Shown in pieces: positions 1-10,083 of a stretch of 64,000 nt of DNA. The notes beneath the pieces are model-generated. The model did no database searches. It was not told the DNA's origin and worked only from the letters and a program-made list of their open reading frames with translations. The position numbers and the translations under genes were made by a program. The stretch's first letter is position 1, and each line of letters opens with the position of its first letter. The stretch is from the NCBI GenBank assembly GCA_963585895.1, contig OY757904.1:20871717-20935716 (forward strand), written 5' to 3'. The DNA comes from Sepioteuthis lessoniana. Taxonomy: Eukaryota; Mollusca; Cephalopoda; Myopsida; Loliginidae.

Positions 1-33
1 GCAAATCAAATTTATTAATTGTGCACAATATAT

Positions 34-63
34 CGACAAGTTTCGGCTTTAGAACATCATCAG
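34..63 (-). ncRNA. Decayed hammerhead-like motif (family S)
   Basis: On the minus strand CTGATGA (57-63) is followed after 12 nt by GAAA (41-44), then a short helix and GTC. The order and spacing match the motif at 55358-55407. Stem I is only about 2 bp and stem II is poor, so this is a relic at best. Confidence 0.3.
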
Positions 64-95
64 GAAAGTATTTATATCTCATTAAAGTAACGTGC

Positions 96-422
96 AATCC
101 TGAACAAGTCCTGGCAGCAACACCCCACAAGACACCAACTGTACGGCCACCTGCCCCCTATCACGAAAACTATTCAAGTTAGACGAACTAGACATGCAGG
201 ACACTGCTGGAGAAGCAGAGATGAACTCATAAGAGATGTACTCTTATGAATCCCCACACATGGCCGCGCAAAAGCAGGACGACCAGCTCGAACGTACATT
301 CAGCAGCTATGTGAGGATACAGGATGTTGTCCTGAAGACCTACCTAGGGCGATGAACGATAGGGAGGAGTGGCGAGAGAGGGTCAGGGATATCCGTGCTA
401 CCAGCGCGATATGATGATGATG
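96..422 (+). mobile_element. RTE-like LINE, 5'-truncated 3' end
   Basis: This is the C-terminal tail of the RTE-like reverse transcriptase ORF. The translation carries a recurrent signature (NKSWRQHPT, then TIQVRRTRHAGHCWRS, RAKAGRPAR, EEWRERVRDIRA) followed by an ATG-triplet 3' tail. The frame is interrupted by a stop near 249. A 12-bp target duplication with one mismatch (AAAGTAAC[G/A]TGC) flanks it at 84-95 and 423-434, so this is one 5'-truncated retrotransposition event. It has no coding capacity of its own. Confidence 0.85.
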
Positions 423-434
423 AAAGTAACATGC

Positions 435-652
435 TTAAGTATTCATTTTATACGAGAGTGTTCGCTTTACTACACATTTGCACTGTATTCAAATCATTTC
501 AGTGGATAATGATATTTTGCTAAAGGTTCAAAAACTGTTTCAAATTTGTAATCAAATTTTCAATCGATATTTCTTCCATATATCAAAGATGACGTGATAG
601 TACAAGAATCTTTCCCAATAAAAGATAATGAAAATATGTTTCAGCCCAGTCG
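435..652. other. AT-rich spacer, nothing recognised
   Basis: No repeat family, RNA gene or plausible exon was seen between the LINE end and the H repeat. Confidence 0.5.
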
Positions 653-1335
653 GCTGTGGCTGTAGAATACACGACTACATCCTCCTACCAAGCAAGTGTT
701 CTGGATATGACATTAAACCATCTGATAGCGAGGCTCAAACCATGGAGATTTAGGGAATATGGAGTATTCCTTCATTGCTATTACTCCCAGGTCCACTCCG
801 ACCTGGAGTGGTAACACCTGATAGTGTCCTATCTATAGGTCAAATAGAATAAACGGTGTGAAAACAAATGAATGATGTTAAATTGTGACTGTTATATAGC
901 AATACTTGAAACCATTTAACGGTGTGCAAAAAAAGAGCTCAGGCTCGTTTAATAATGTTATCCACAAAATGTGTTTACAAATCATATACATATTCAATAT
1001 ATATGTATAAAAAGGATTTGGCATTAAATAACCTACAATGATTGATATGCCATAAAACCCAACCAAACCAAATCATATATATTCAATATATATGTATAAA
1101 AAGGATTTGGCATTAAATAACCTACAATGGTTGATATGCCATAAAACCCAACCAAACCAAATCATATATATTCAATATATATGTATAAAAAGGATTTGGC
1201 ATTAAATAACCTACAATGGTTGATATACCATAAAACCCAACCAAACCAAATCATATATATTCAATATATATGTATAAAAAGGATTTGGCATTAAATAACC
1301 TACAATGGTTGATATGCCATAAAACCCAAAAAAAC
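653..1335 (+). mobile_element. Composite repeat H, full copy
   Basis: H has a head (here 653-860) that begins CAGTCGGCT.GGCTGTAGAATACAC and ends CCTATCTAT.GGTCAAATAGAA. A middle of AAACTGAATTGTTTGAAATAGAACTGTTT-like subrepeats follows. The 3' tail reads TTTGGCATTAAATAACC and TGATATGCCAT and ends in CCAAAC repeats. The same tail closes SINE A, which suggests both use one LINE's machinery. I saw no tRNA-like head, so the class of H is open. In this copy the tail is amplified. Confidence 0.75.
980..1335 (+). repeat. 89-bp tandem array of the H tail (about 4 copies)
   Basis: Units start at about 980, 1071, 1160 and 1249, so the period is 89 bp (91 for the first). Each unit holds AATCATATATATTCAATATA, the TTTGGCATTAAATAACC block and TGATATGCCATAAAACC. 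The copies are nearly identical, so the expansion is recent. Confidence 0.9.
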
Positions 1336-1379
1336 GAAAACAAAATATATTTATATAAAATGTTGATGTCGGTGTTTAT

Positions 1380-2145
1380 CAAGGAAGAGAAGTTAACGCT
1401 TTAGGGTTTGTTTTTTGGCTTTTGTTGTTTTTTGTTTTTTGTTGTCTTTTTTTTTTTTTTTTTGCTTTTTTGTTTTGGTGGTTTAGTTATTTTGCTGCAC
1501 TCACACACTCATGCACACTCATAAACTAGTCAGCGTACACACACTCACACATACACATATACAGAGGGTTTCAAAAAAATTAACGTTTACATATACAGAG
1601 GGTTTACAAAAAAATTAATATAATTTGGTTATCTAAAACTTGACCAAATTATCTCAAATTTGAATAGCATGTGTTAAAAAAACGTAAAGTTTTTTGTTTA
1701 ATGTTTAAACGCCATTTAATTTCCAGTAAAAGGCATTTTTAAACCTGAAAAGAAAAAATATAATACATTAAAAACAAAATTTTTAATTATTTCTCCGTAT
1801 GCTGTAAAAATTTGAGAGAACCACGCGGTCAGATTTGGACAGAGTGCTGAGAATCGGAGTCGAGCGTGGGACACGCAGCCGATTACGTCGTCTCTGATGA
1901 GCTTGTAAGAGGGTGCAAGCGTTGGCACCCTCTGGCTCCTGGAAGAAGATATGGGAAGAAGAAGTCCTCTCTCTGAGTATATAATCCTTCCATCTATCTC
2001 TCAACTAACAACAAACGATGGGCCCTTTTCGAAAATAAAATAAGAGATATATTTTGATAGGAAAGTGTTTCGTTCGTATCTGTACTGTTATTATTGAGAT
2101 CACCAGATCAGCTATACAACCTGAGTTGTATGGGTGTATATCGGC
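1380..2145. other. Low-complexity DNA and a possible LTR-like segment
   Basis: 1400-1490 is T/G rich, and a 34-bp unit is repeated twice at 1555-1620. At 1790-2130 the DNA is richer in GC, with an 8-bp perfect hairpin (GAGGGTGC/GCACCCTC near 1911-1934), a TATA-like GTATATAATCC near 1977 and AATAAAATAAG near 2034. That order resembles an LTR, but ends and target duplications were not found. Confidence 0.3.
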
Positions 2146-2149
2146 TACG

Positions 2150-2315
2150 TATGTGTGTTGTGGTGTGTGTGTGTATGTGTTGTGCGTGTTGTGTGTGTAT
2201 GTGTTACCTGTGTCAGTGTATGTTGCATGTGTCTGTAGGAGTTGTGTGTATGTGTTGTATGTGTGTGTTGCATAAGTCTATGTGTGTTGCATGAGTCTGT
2301 GTGTGTTTTATATGT
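2150..2315 (+). repeat. Degenerate GT-rich repeat, left part
   Basis: Imperfect TGTGTGTTG/TGTATGTGT units. The array resumes at 2638 after the SINE B insertion, so the SINE split it. Frames called here are translated repeat. Confidence 0.85.
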
Positions 2316-2331
2316 GTGTATGGATTTTGTA

Positions 2332-2621
2332 GATGCCCGTGGTGCAATAGTTATCGTCGTAGGAAATGGATACGGCGACACGAGTTCAAATCCTGGACGA
2401 GACCGATTGTATTTCACATAGCACTAATACCCTTGGGACAGGTATGAATCCAATAATTCTCCCTCCAGCTATGGGTAAATAGTAGGGCAGACTGGGTTCT
2501 TCAGCCTTGGTGAGGCAACTAGTCTAGGAGAAGGAAAACTCTGAATTCAAACCTGTTAAACTCCGCTTAAAAATTGACCTTGTGTCATATCCTGCCCGAG
2601 CGGAGGGGTTGGGTAAATATG
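2332..2621 (+). mobile_element. SINE B, tRNA-derived, with 16-bp target duplication
   Basis: A non-coding retrotransposon with an internal Pol III promoter. The A box is TGGTGCAATAG near 2340 and the B box is GAGTTCAAATCC near 2383. The body contains TTTCACATAGCACTAATACC and CTAGTCTAGGAGAAGG and ends GAGGGGTTGGGTAAATAT. A perfect 16-bp duplication, GTGTATGGATTTTGTA, lies at 2316-2331 and 2622-2637. This full-length copy serves as the reference for other SINE B copies in the window. Confidence 0.92.
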
Positions 2622-2637
2622 GTGTATGGATTTTGTA

Positions 2638-2765
2638 TGTTGTGCGTGTTTGTGTGTTGTATGAGTCTTTGTGTGTTTTATGTGTGTTGTGTTTCCTGTG
2701 TGTGTGTTTGTGTGCTGTGTGTGCCTGAGTGTGTATGAGTGTTATGAATGTGTGAGAGTGCATGC
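2638..2765 (+). repeat. Degenerate GT-rich repeat, right part
   Basis: Continuation of the array interrupted by SINE B. Confidence 0.85.
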
Positions 2766-2804
2766 ATTTATCAGAGTAGGCAACGTGTACATATTCGTAT
2801 TTTA

Positions 2805-2895
2805 ATCAATATAATATATAATATAATATAATATATAATATAATATAATATATAATATAATATAAAATATAATATAGAATACAGAATATAATATA
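2805..2895. repeat. TAATATAA-type AT satellite
   Basis: TATAA/TAATATA units of 5 and 8 bp repeated for about 90 bp. Confidence 0.9.
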
Positions 2896-3025
2896 TACAT
2901 TCATTCTGATATTAAGATGCATACTCTTATATACCTATAGGATACATGTTTAGCGTAATTGAACAGTTCATAAAAACTGAAATTGAATTTAAAAAATAAA
3001 GAAATTGCAAGGCCAAAGCCCTCGT

Positions 3026-3560
3026 GGTAATTAAAAATGACAAGAAAAAAACCTGGTGCTCGAAACCTTTTACGTAAATATAGAATCGGCTGAAGTGGAT
3101 GTTTCTGCACCCGACACAAAAGGTGAAAGTGAGAGGACGACTCGTGTTTTTTTGGGAACTAAGGGCGAGACAGGATAAAGTAAAGACGTACAGTTGAACA
3201 CTAGCCACGAAGATGTAAGGAGTTGAAAGTGTATGACACCGAATTTTTTTTTGTGGGGAGGGGTCTAAAAAGGACGTTAGACTAGACGTAACCCAGCGGA
3301 CAAGCACGTTAGAACCAGGAAAAATTCAAAGTCTGTGTCTGCTCATATTTTTTCTCATCAGGATATGTTGCTTCTCTTTGTCTAGCTGACGCGGTCGTAT
3401 CAGTTTCCATACTCTCTTTCTTTCTCCCGGCGACTGCCTACAACCAAGTAGTAAATAAACATTTGGGTAGTTAAACTGAGTTTCCTGCGTTTGACAACTT
3501 TGACCACGTTCGTGTTCCCATCGGAGTCTAAATTCTCTTTGGTACCGCAACAGTACAACA
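3026..3560 (+). mobile_element. LTR-like repeat, family 2 (copy 1)
   Basis: Homologous along its length to 55776-56272. Shared landmarks in order are CGTGGTAATTAAAAA, GACGACT, GAACACTAGCCA.GAAGATGTAA, GGACGTTAG, GTCTGTGTCTGCTCAT, GGATATGTTGCTT, GTACTCTCTTT..TCTCCCGG, a TAAATAAAC polyA-like signal and GGTACCGCAA. The layout resembles U3-R-U5. I could not fix TG/CA ends or a target duplication. Reading frames in it are incidental. Confidence 0.55.
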
Positions 3561-3571
3561 TGTATATATGG

Positions 3572-3622
3572 ATATAAATATACGTATGTATATATATATA
3601 TATATATGTGTGTATGCGCGCA
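3572..3622. repeat. (TA)n/(TG)n microsatellite
   Basis: Simple alternating tract. Confidence 0.9.
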
Positions 3623-3699
3623 TGTGTGTTTATAAATTTCGAATGAAATCTGACTGTATGAGAAATTAGAAGATAGTTTGGCAAGGAAGTGGTCCTCAA

Positions 3700-3845
3700 T
3701 AGTCTCCAGATTTCCAGAACCGGAGCTTCACCATCAGGTGCAGTTTAATGTCATATCCTAAACACCTTTTTTTATGGTTCTTACCTCTCTGCAGAGGATA
3801 CTGTCAGCGATTTCTAAGTTCTTATAGTAGCCCACTAGCTAATTA
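3700..3845 (-). mobile_element. Composite repeat H, head fragment
   Basis: Antisense H head: CTCTGCAGAGGATACTGTCAG and GAGCTTCACCATCAG.TGCAG landmarks, strongly diverged and without the tail. Confidence 0.6.
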
Positions 3846-3849
3846 AATC

Positions 3850-4900
3850 GGAAATATTAGTTTTGAAAAACGCAACGTCATCTATGCCGTCAGTGAGCGA
3901 AAATTTTCACGGCAACCAGAAACGAGCACAGGCATCAACACACGACATCAACACCGAGTTCGACAGTGAGTGGAACTTTCCGTTGCCAACTCGGAAGATA
4001 TTTTTGAGATAAATTAATTCTACAAACCGTCTCGAAAATGTTTTCTAACTGTTGAGAATAGCGAGTACTATTCATAGACTTCTTTTTGCGATATAAGGAC
4101 TTCCTTCATTATCACACATAATAAAGTAGGAGCTTCCTGTCCAAGACACATGCGAATCCGGCAAACACACACCGATCAGGTGCCTTACTCCAGCCACCAA
4201 CGGATAATGCAGCAGTTGAGCCTTTTCTAGCTTAACCATCAGATGCCAAGGTCCGTCCTTTCACCAACAGCAGCAGTTCAGCCTTTTCCTCCTTTACTGT
4301 TCTGTTAAGGCTTAAACCTAAAAAGTCTTATACAGTCCTTTTCAGGTTTAACTCAAACAGTCCTTTTTAGGTTTATAAGTCTTATTTCCACTCTTCACTC
4401 CTTTGAAGAGGTTTGACAGGTTTTATCTTATCAACACAACAAGGTCAATGATGAAGCTGCCAGCCAGCTTGGACTATCGAGGCCAACATCAATCAAACCA
4501 CTGGTTAACTGTTGAATCAAAAACTGGGACATCGATCATCCTGTTTCAGCAACTGGACACGTCCGACACTCCGTCAACAGATAGTTGGCCACACAGCTGC
4601 ACCTACAACCTAACAAGAGCATGAAAACTTATTCCATGTCCTCTTGGCTCGCTGTCACCAAAAACTATTCGACAACAGTCTACACATTGGACACATGGAC
4701 TTTATATCATAGCATGGACTATATGCAACTGCATGGATTCAACACCAAATTCTTCATGTACCATTCGCCAAATAAAAAATTGGCCTTTAAATCTACCAAC
4801 TCGCCGTTTGTCATCTTTGCTTAGACCGAGTCACATCACTCCTCTTTTTCATTAATGTTTACGGGATCGACGTCTTTATCGGTGCTGCAAAATCTCACCA
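3850..4900 (+). other. Unexplained moderately complex block
   Basis: No match to the other repeat families here. It contains local direct repeats (GCAGTT.AGCCTTTTC twice at about 4210-4290; CAGTCCTTTT.AGGTTTA twice at about 4335-4375), a TATA-like TTTATATCATAG near 4700 and a CCAAATAAAAAATTGG polyA-like site near 4768. Two overlapping open frames (4403-4624, 4585-4824) have no recognisable domain. It could be an LTR or an unfamiliar non-autonomous element. Confidence 0.3.
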
Positions 4901-4929
4901 AAAGGATGGTATCAATTATATGTATATGT

Positions 4930-4934
4930 GTATG

Positions 4935-5001
<67 letters not shown>

Positions 5002-5060
5002 ATGTATGTATGTGAGTGTGTATGAGTGAGTGTATATATATATATATATATATATATTAG
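4930..5060. repeat. (TA)n and (TG)n compound microsatellite
   Basis: TA tracts separated by TG and GTAT-type variants. Confidence 0.9.
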
Positions 5061-5338
5061 TTAAAATAATCGTTTACTTTACATTCCATTGTTCAACTGT
5101 TCCTCGAAGTTTCATGCATTTTTTTCTTTAGAAAATTTTTAAAAATAAAGAAGACAGAATCGTCAAGCTGTATTTTTATTTAAAAAATGAATAAATTATA
5201 CGCACACACAAATGTACGTACATTTGTGTGTGGCTGTGTGTGAGAGACAGAGACAGACAGAGAGAGAGGAAAAGAGAGAGTGCGTGTAAGTATGTACAAA
5301 TACTTGAATTCTTAAGATCTATATCTTATAAGACACTT

Positions 5339-5612
5339 CATCATCATCATCATATCGCGCTGGTAGCACGGATATCCCTGACCCTCTCTCGCCACTCCTC
5401 CCTATCGTTCATCGCCCTAGGTAGGTCTTCAGGACAACAGCCTATATCCTCACATAGCTGCTAAATGTACGTTCGAGCTGGTCGTCCTGCTTTTGCGCGG
5501 CCATGTGTGGGGATCCATAGGAGTACATCTCTTATGAGTTCATCTCTGCTTCTCCAGCAGTGTCCTGCATGTCTGGTTCGTCTAACTTGAATAGTTTTCG
5601 TGATAGGGGGCA
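5339..5612 (-). mobile_element. RTE-like LINE, 3' half of a twin-primed insertion
   Basis: Antisense copy of the RTE C-terminal tail, starting at its CAT-triplet 3' end and running back to the PPITKTIQVRRTRH segment. Together with 5613-6085 it lies between perfect 11-bp duplications ATAAGACACTT (5328-5338 and 6086-6096). Both halves therefore came in together. Confidence 0.9.
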
Positions 5613-6085
5613 GACCGAGGCATAACACTTACATCCATAGCTGCCAAAATCTACAATGCCCTACTACGAAACCGAATAGAACCCAAAATCGACATCATAC
5701 TTAGAAAAAACCAAAATGGCTTCCGAAGAAATAGATCCACGACCTCACAAATATTAACCATCCGCAGAATCCTTGAAGGTGTACGGGCAAAAAACCTACA
5801 AGCGACATTAATTTTTGTCGACTTTACCAAGGCTTTCGACTCCATTCACAGAGGAAAGATGGAACAAATCCTACTAGCGTACGGCATACCTAAAGAAACC
5901 GTAGCGGCAATAACGATTCTCTATAGAAACACTAAAGTAAAAGTACGATCACCGGATGGAGACACAGAATACTTTGACATTGTAGCAGGAGTACTACAAG
6001 GGGACACGCTGGCCCCGTACCTCTTTATCATTTGTCTAGACTACGTACTTAGAACATCGATTGACAAAATCAATGAGAAAAAAAA
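5613..6085 (+). mobile_element. RTE-like LINE reverse transcriptase segment, inverted 5' half
   Basis: An open frame of about 157 codons ends at 6089 and reads through the N-terminal half of a non-LTR reverse transcriptase. Motifs in order are RGITLTSIAAKIYNALL, NQNGFR.NRSTTSQI, motif A FVDFTKAFDSIHRGK with its catalytic Asp, GIPKETV, and VLQGDTLAPYLFIICLDYVL. It stops before the YADD box, so it cannot be active alone. It lies in the opposite orientation to 5339-5612, the outcome expected of twin priming. The open frame and clean duplication indicate youth. An upstream-initiating Met is absent; the internal Met at 5859 is not a true start. Confidence 0.9.
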
Positions 6086-6229
6086 ATAAGACACTTAAAT
6101 AGTTATAAATCTATATAAACACATCTACAATAAACCACAGACATTTACAAATGCTTATATACTTAAATACATATACGTTCTACTCTCTAGGCTCCAAAAT
6201 AGAATCCTAAGATTAATTCGCATGTTTCT

Positions 6230-6254
6230 TGATATATATATATATATATATCAA
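6230..6254. repeat. (TA)n microsatellite
   Basis: Short TA tract 50 bp from the hammerhead-like motif; another TA tract lies at 6490-6514. Confidence 0.9.
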
Positions 6255-6303
6255 AATAGGATGGTCCACGAAGAGATTTGTATTTTTTAAATTTATTTAT
6301 TTT

Positions 6304-6362
6304 GTTCTTACGTACGTGTTACATATATGTATGTTTCAAGCTTGTTGCTTTCGTCAGAGAAC
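6304..6362 (-). ncRNA. Hammerhead ribozyme-like motif, family Q
   Basis: Read on the minus strand: stem I GTTCT (6362-6358) pairs with AGAAC (6308-6304). The core is CTGACGA (6357-6351). Stem II is AAGC/GCTT (6350-6347 and 6341-6338) with loop AACAA. GAAA follows at 6337-6334. Stem III is ACATAC/GTACGT with one A-C mismatch (6334-6329 and 6315-6310), and the nucleotide before cleavage is A at 6309. All conserved core positions known for type I hammerheads are present. Stem III carries an extended AT-rich loop. A mutated relative is at 37500-37545. The predicted role is self-cleavage of the element's RNA. Confidence 0.65.
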
Positions 6363-6559
6363 ATGTGTGGCACAAGGCCTTTTTAATTGGGTACTTGTTT
6401 CCAGTATAAATGACCCTTGGTTGGTCAAACTGGTTTATATAGGGGTCGTTGTTCCTCTTTCCTGGAGTGTATTTACTTTGGTCTGCTTCTATATATATAT
6501 ATATATATATATAAGGGCGGTAAAAATGTCCTTACATGAATTTGTTTTTGCATATGTGT

Positions 6560-7080
6560 ACACCTACGCATCTGAATACATCTATAAAGTTTTACACAAT
6601 AAATTATTTATCTACAAACAAAATCTAACGTGAAAGCCAACCGCGCACACTTCTATTTTTTACTTAGCTCTTTCAGTTGTGTTATTATTTTCCATCTGGT
6701 CATCTTATATATGTAAATATTTAATACATCTATACGTCTTTTCGATTCATTTTATTAAGTCACAGACGAAAATTACACATGAATACTCTGTTGTCCATTT
6801 TTGTCGTCAATATAATAATTATTGACATCAGCAGCGAATTTTTATGTCCGTATTTTTGAAAACTTTCAAGTATGCAAAATTATTCATTTCTGTTCTTGAA
6901 AATATGCAATCTAGTTATTCACTTTTGATTTTCTATACCAACATAAAATCTGTCGAAAAGTTTGAAGACTTACGACAAAACAACTTGCATACTTATTAAT
7001 TTGTGAATAAAAAATAAAACAAAAAGTTTAGACGCTTGTTTCAGAAATTCTTTCATTTATTATTTATGTCTCCTTATCCG
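6560..7080. other. AT-rich DNA, nothing recognised
   Basis: No repeat family or coding signal seen. Confidence 0.5.
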
Positions 7081-7081
7081 A

Positions 7082-7204
7082 GGGTGAGTCAAAAGTTTTG
7101 CAATATTTTAGTAACATGAGGCACAACTTGGGAGAGTCAAAAGTACGTGTTAGTTTGTGATACGTATATCACGTGAACGAAGCAGTTCTTGGCGGGAGAG
7201 GTAA
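7082..7204 (+). mobile_element. Mariner-like terminal segment
   Basis: Begins GGGTGAGTCAAAAGTTTTGC, the kind of terminal repeat seen in mariner-like elements. It is homologous to 18482-18610, sharing a CACGTGA.GAAG stretch and a CATTGTG.TTGAT-like end. No transposase follows. Confidence 0.45.
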
Positions 7205-7412
7205 TCCATTGTGATTAGTGGTACCCCAGTAGTTCATGGTGTAGAGGAGGGTGCTACTCAATTCTCTGGATTGCTCTACTTTATCTTTGATCCGTACCTT
7301 ATAATGCTGAGTGTTAAGCAAGGAGGCATCAAGTACCATTTTTTGAGCCTTTGGTATGACTCGACCTGGGCCTTTGGTAAACACTTTAACCGCAAGGCCA
7401 ATGGACCGGAAC
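7205..7412 (-). mobile_element. SINE C, diverged copy
   Basis: Antisense SINE C body (GTAGAGGAGGGTGCTACTC, GCTGAGTGTTAAGCAAGGAG, TTTGGTATGACTCGACCTGG) with the tRNA-like head at the 7412 end. The B-box part is shortened. Confidence 0.8.
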
Positions 7413-7419
7413 CCTAATA

Positions 7420-7895
7420 AAAGAAATATAATTTCTTGATTCACTCTCTTTTCGTAGTGAGGGTACGAGAAGACAAGCGACCGCATGCAGTGACAACAAG
7501 AAACGATTCATCGATATGGGAAGAGCCGGTTCCAACTCGAATGAAGAATTTACCCAACACATTTGTACCTATTTACCCGAGCTCCGTAACTAAACGAAGA
7601 GAATAAATCAACGAGTTCCTGACGCTTGTGGTGAATTGTGTTTTCTTTGTGTGCGTGTGTGTGTGTGTGTCCTCCCGCATCTGACAATTAGCCATTACCG
7701 ACACAGCAGTTGTCATGACTACCCAACAGTATATCTTTGATAGGAAAGGATTGTACAATTCATTTAATTCTTTAAATTTTTAGATGAAGATTATCAATCC
7801 TTATCATCGTTAATTTTTATCCATTTATCTATCAAGGCATTCAATACTAATCTGTCTACACTTCCTCTAAATACCTCCACTCCATCACTGTATAA
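7420..7895. other. Spacer, nothing recognised
   Basis: Contains a short (GT)n near 7650 only. Confidence 0.5.
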
Positions 7896-7896
7896 A

Positions 7897-7898
<2 letters not shown>

Positions 7899-7986
<88 letters not shown>
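7899..7986. repeat. (CA)n(TA)n compound microsatellite
   Basis: About 33 bp of CA followed by about 55 bp of TA. The Tyr/Ile and Val/Cys open frame over it is an artefact. Confidence 0.95.
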
Positions 7987-7990
<4 letters not shown>

Positions 7991-8049
7991 TGTACTGTTT
8001 GTTAGGTCTGTATGGTCAGGTAAAAACACACATTCTATTTGGATCATAT

Positions 8050-9050
8050 TGTTCTTTGCCTCATTTGGTTCGTGCCTTTATTTTCCCACAATTGAATGTC
8101 TAGTTTCCTTTACTTATTTACTGAGCTTAGCTTAGTTTAGGCACAAGGCCAAATTTTAGGGCACTCATTGAAAAAGGATCTCTCGAATAATTCTAAATTA
8201 TCTATCTGACTACATCCTTCTACCGATTGTTAAATGTGCACCATCACGAAAGTATAAAAATGTTCATAGACTTTTAACAATATTTTAAAGAAATGGTATA
8301 TATATATATAAGTTTTTATTTTTTGTTTTTTGGGGGAGGTGGGCTTCTGGCACCCAGCAGTTCTTGTAACTTGGCTTTTTAAACTACCTGGTTCACTTAA
8401 CAAGGCTTTCACGAAGCAAAAAACGGAAGTAAGTTTGAATCTCACCAAGAGAAAAAATCCCAGATAATTTCTTATCGACATTGATACTTGTCGTTGTAGA
8501 TTTAAATCTGGTTTCAGTTGAGTCTATCTTTCGATCAAAAGCTCGTAACCGTAATTGTGCGAAAAAGTGGTCTTTGATTTTCATTTAACGACATTAGAGC
8601 TGAAAATAGTAAAACTACCGAAGCAGCATCAACCACAAGGCTCACATTGAATCAAATGAAACTGAAGCAGTATCATTTTTACCAAATTTATCCTGGTATA
8701 TTTATGATTTGTTTTACTAGTGAACCTTAATTTTCAATAGAATTTAGTTATGAAAGTTTATAAACTATAAATTACTCATACTTCTACAAAGCCAAAATAT
8801 TTTAATAATTTTTAAGCAATCCATGATAATATTTGACTTTTAAAAGAATCAATGGCAATTGGGGTCTACCAGAGTATAGTAAGAATTAAAAGGAGTCTAT
8901 AATTAGCATTGTATCAAAATCTACATGTCTAACCATTTTGTTAAAGTATATATACATCTTATAATAATAATTATAAAGTAGTCCCACTGTGGACTTTAAC
9001 TAAGTTAAAACTTAAATTGGAAAATTTGATTATTTCCGAGACCCATTTAA
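8050..9050. other. Mostly unique-looking AT-rich DNA
   Basis: At 8130-8160 GCACAAGGCCAAATTTTAGGG resembles the start of a common cephalopod SINE, but the rest is missing. No exon-like open frame. Confidence 0.4.
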
Positions 9051-9289
9051 GAGTTTTCTTACTCTACGGGTACTTGGTCACATCTGTGTCAGGAGCGCAG
9101 ACAATAAACAACTATGAGTCTGGTAGAGCTATAATATACAACCTATGAAAAAAATTACAATTCGAAATATATCTCCACGTGGGACCTAGACAACAAGGTT
9201 TTGTGTCATAATAGGCAAATGCTCCCTTCATAGCCAACACTGGGGATCTGTAGGAATCCTGTTATTTTAGGAGCAACCCTACACAAAGA

Positions 9290-9525
9290 GGGTATAGAAA
9301 AAGAATGATAGAACTCTGGGAAGAATTCACTTGATTTAAGACAACAAGCCAAAGACTTGCTGGCCAAGTTAGGATGATATTCAAGAAAGCTTGGTTTTCT
9401 GACCCTGAAATATTAAAAATACAGCAACAAATAAATTGGGAAACAGATTAACAAGACCCTAATACAGTAATACAGACGCTAAATACAGAAAAACCAGATC
9501 CCTCTAATAAAAGGAAACGCCCATT
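9290..9525 (+). mobile_element. RLE-type LINE, N-terminal region, left of LTR insertion
   Basis: The translation contains MIELWEEFT, then TTSQRLAGQVRMIFKKAWFS and PEILKIQQQINWETD. This segment upstream of the reverse transcriptase recurs antisense at about 30430-30530. The same element resumes after the LTR at 10084. Element sequence may extend upstream to about 9080, but it is too diverged to bound. Confidence 0.7.
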
Positions 9526-10083
9526 TGTTGTATATTGACCTTCGACCCGGCCAAACATGCCATTCCAAAGACGCGGAAGTTGCATATTCCATTGGTTTGG
9601 GCGAGCTTGGCTGACAATATAGGACAGGGTTAAAATCCCACGGTATAGTCACAGACTGATGCACCGGAAGAGAGTGACCTGTGAACTGCATGACAGTTAT
9701 TTCCGCTTGATGACGATCAAACACGCCATTCCAAAGACGGCGGAAGTACATAAGAGATTGAGCAGGAGTTGAACTATTATATAACTCAGTGCACAGGAAA
9801 TTCAAGGAGTTTTGGAGACCAGACCAGTTGGTGATAAGATGCGGTAGAAAAAACCAGCACCCAGAGAGGCTGGGCCCCTAAGCCCCCGGTTGAGCAGCCC
9901 AAGAGAACGGGAAAGAAACTGATGGCCATAAGAGTGGGGGTCAATATGTTGCAGTTTTGTTCGGTCTCCAACTCCCTCTCACACACAACCCTTTCAAATA
10001 AAGTGAGAGGTATATTTTTCTCTAAAAGACTGTGTCGCTCGTCGTTATTATTGTGTTGTCCTTATTGTGTTGAGTATACAACA
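9526..10083 (+). mobile_element. Solo LTR, family 1, diverged copy
   Basis: Starts TGTTGTATATTGACCTTCGA and ends GTATACAACA. Shared family landmarks are CCCGGCCAAA.ATGCCATTC, GATGCACCGGAAGAGAGTGA, CTGCATGACAGTTATTTCCG, a TATTATATAACTCAGT TATA-like site, CTCCAACTCCCTCTCAC and an AATAAAGTGAGAGGT polyA region. At 558 bp it is the shortest of the four copies. Flanking CATT and TGTT do not form a clean duplication. Confidence 0.85.

Noticed and set aside
980-1335. CRISPR-like array
   Set aside because: The 89-bp units are contiguous with no unique spacers, and the context is eukaryotic.
1868-1945. Hammerhead around CTCTGATGAGCTTG
   Set aside because: CTGATGA is present, but there is no GAAA and no flanking helix. 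Only an unrelated GAGGGTGC hairpin follows.
6229-6633. 134-codon plus-strand open frame
   Set aside because: Begins and continues through TA microsatellites and covers the antisense of the hammerhead-like motif; no domain.
7899-7986. Small Tyr/Ile- and Val/Cys-repeat proteins over microsatellites
   Set aside because: Direct translation of (TA)n and (GT)n. The same applies to similar frames at 2054-2417, 22837-23088, 26016-26349, 36622-36976 and 61545-61781.
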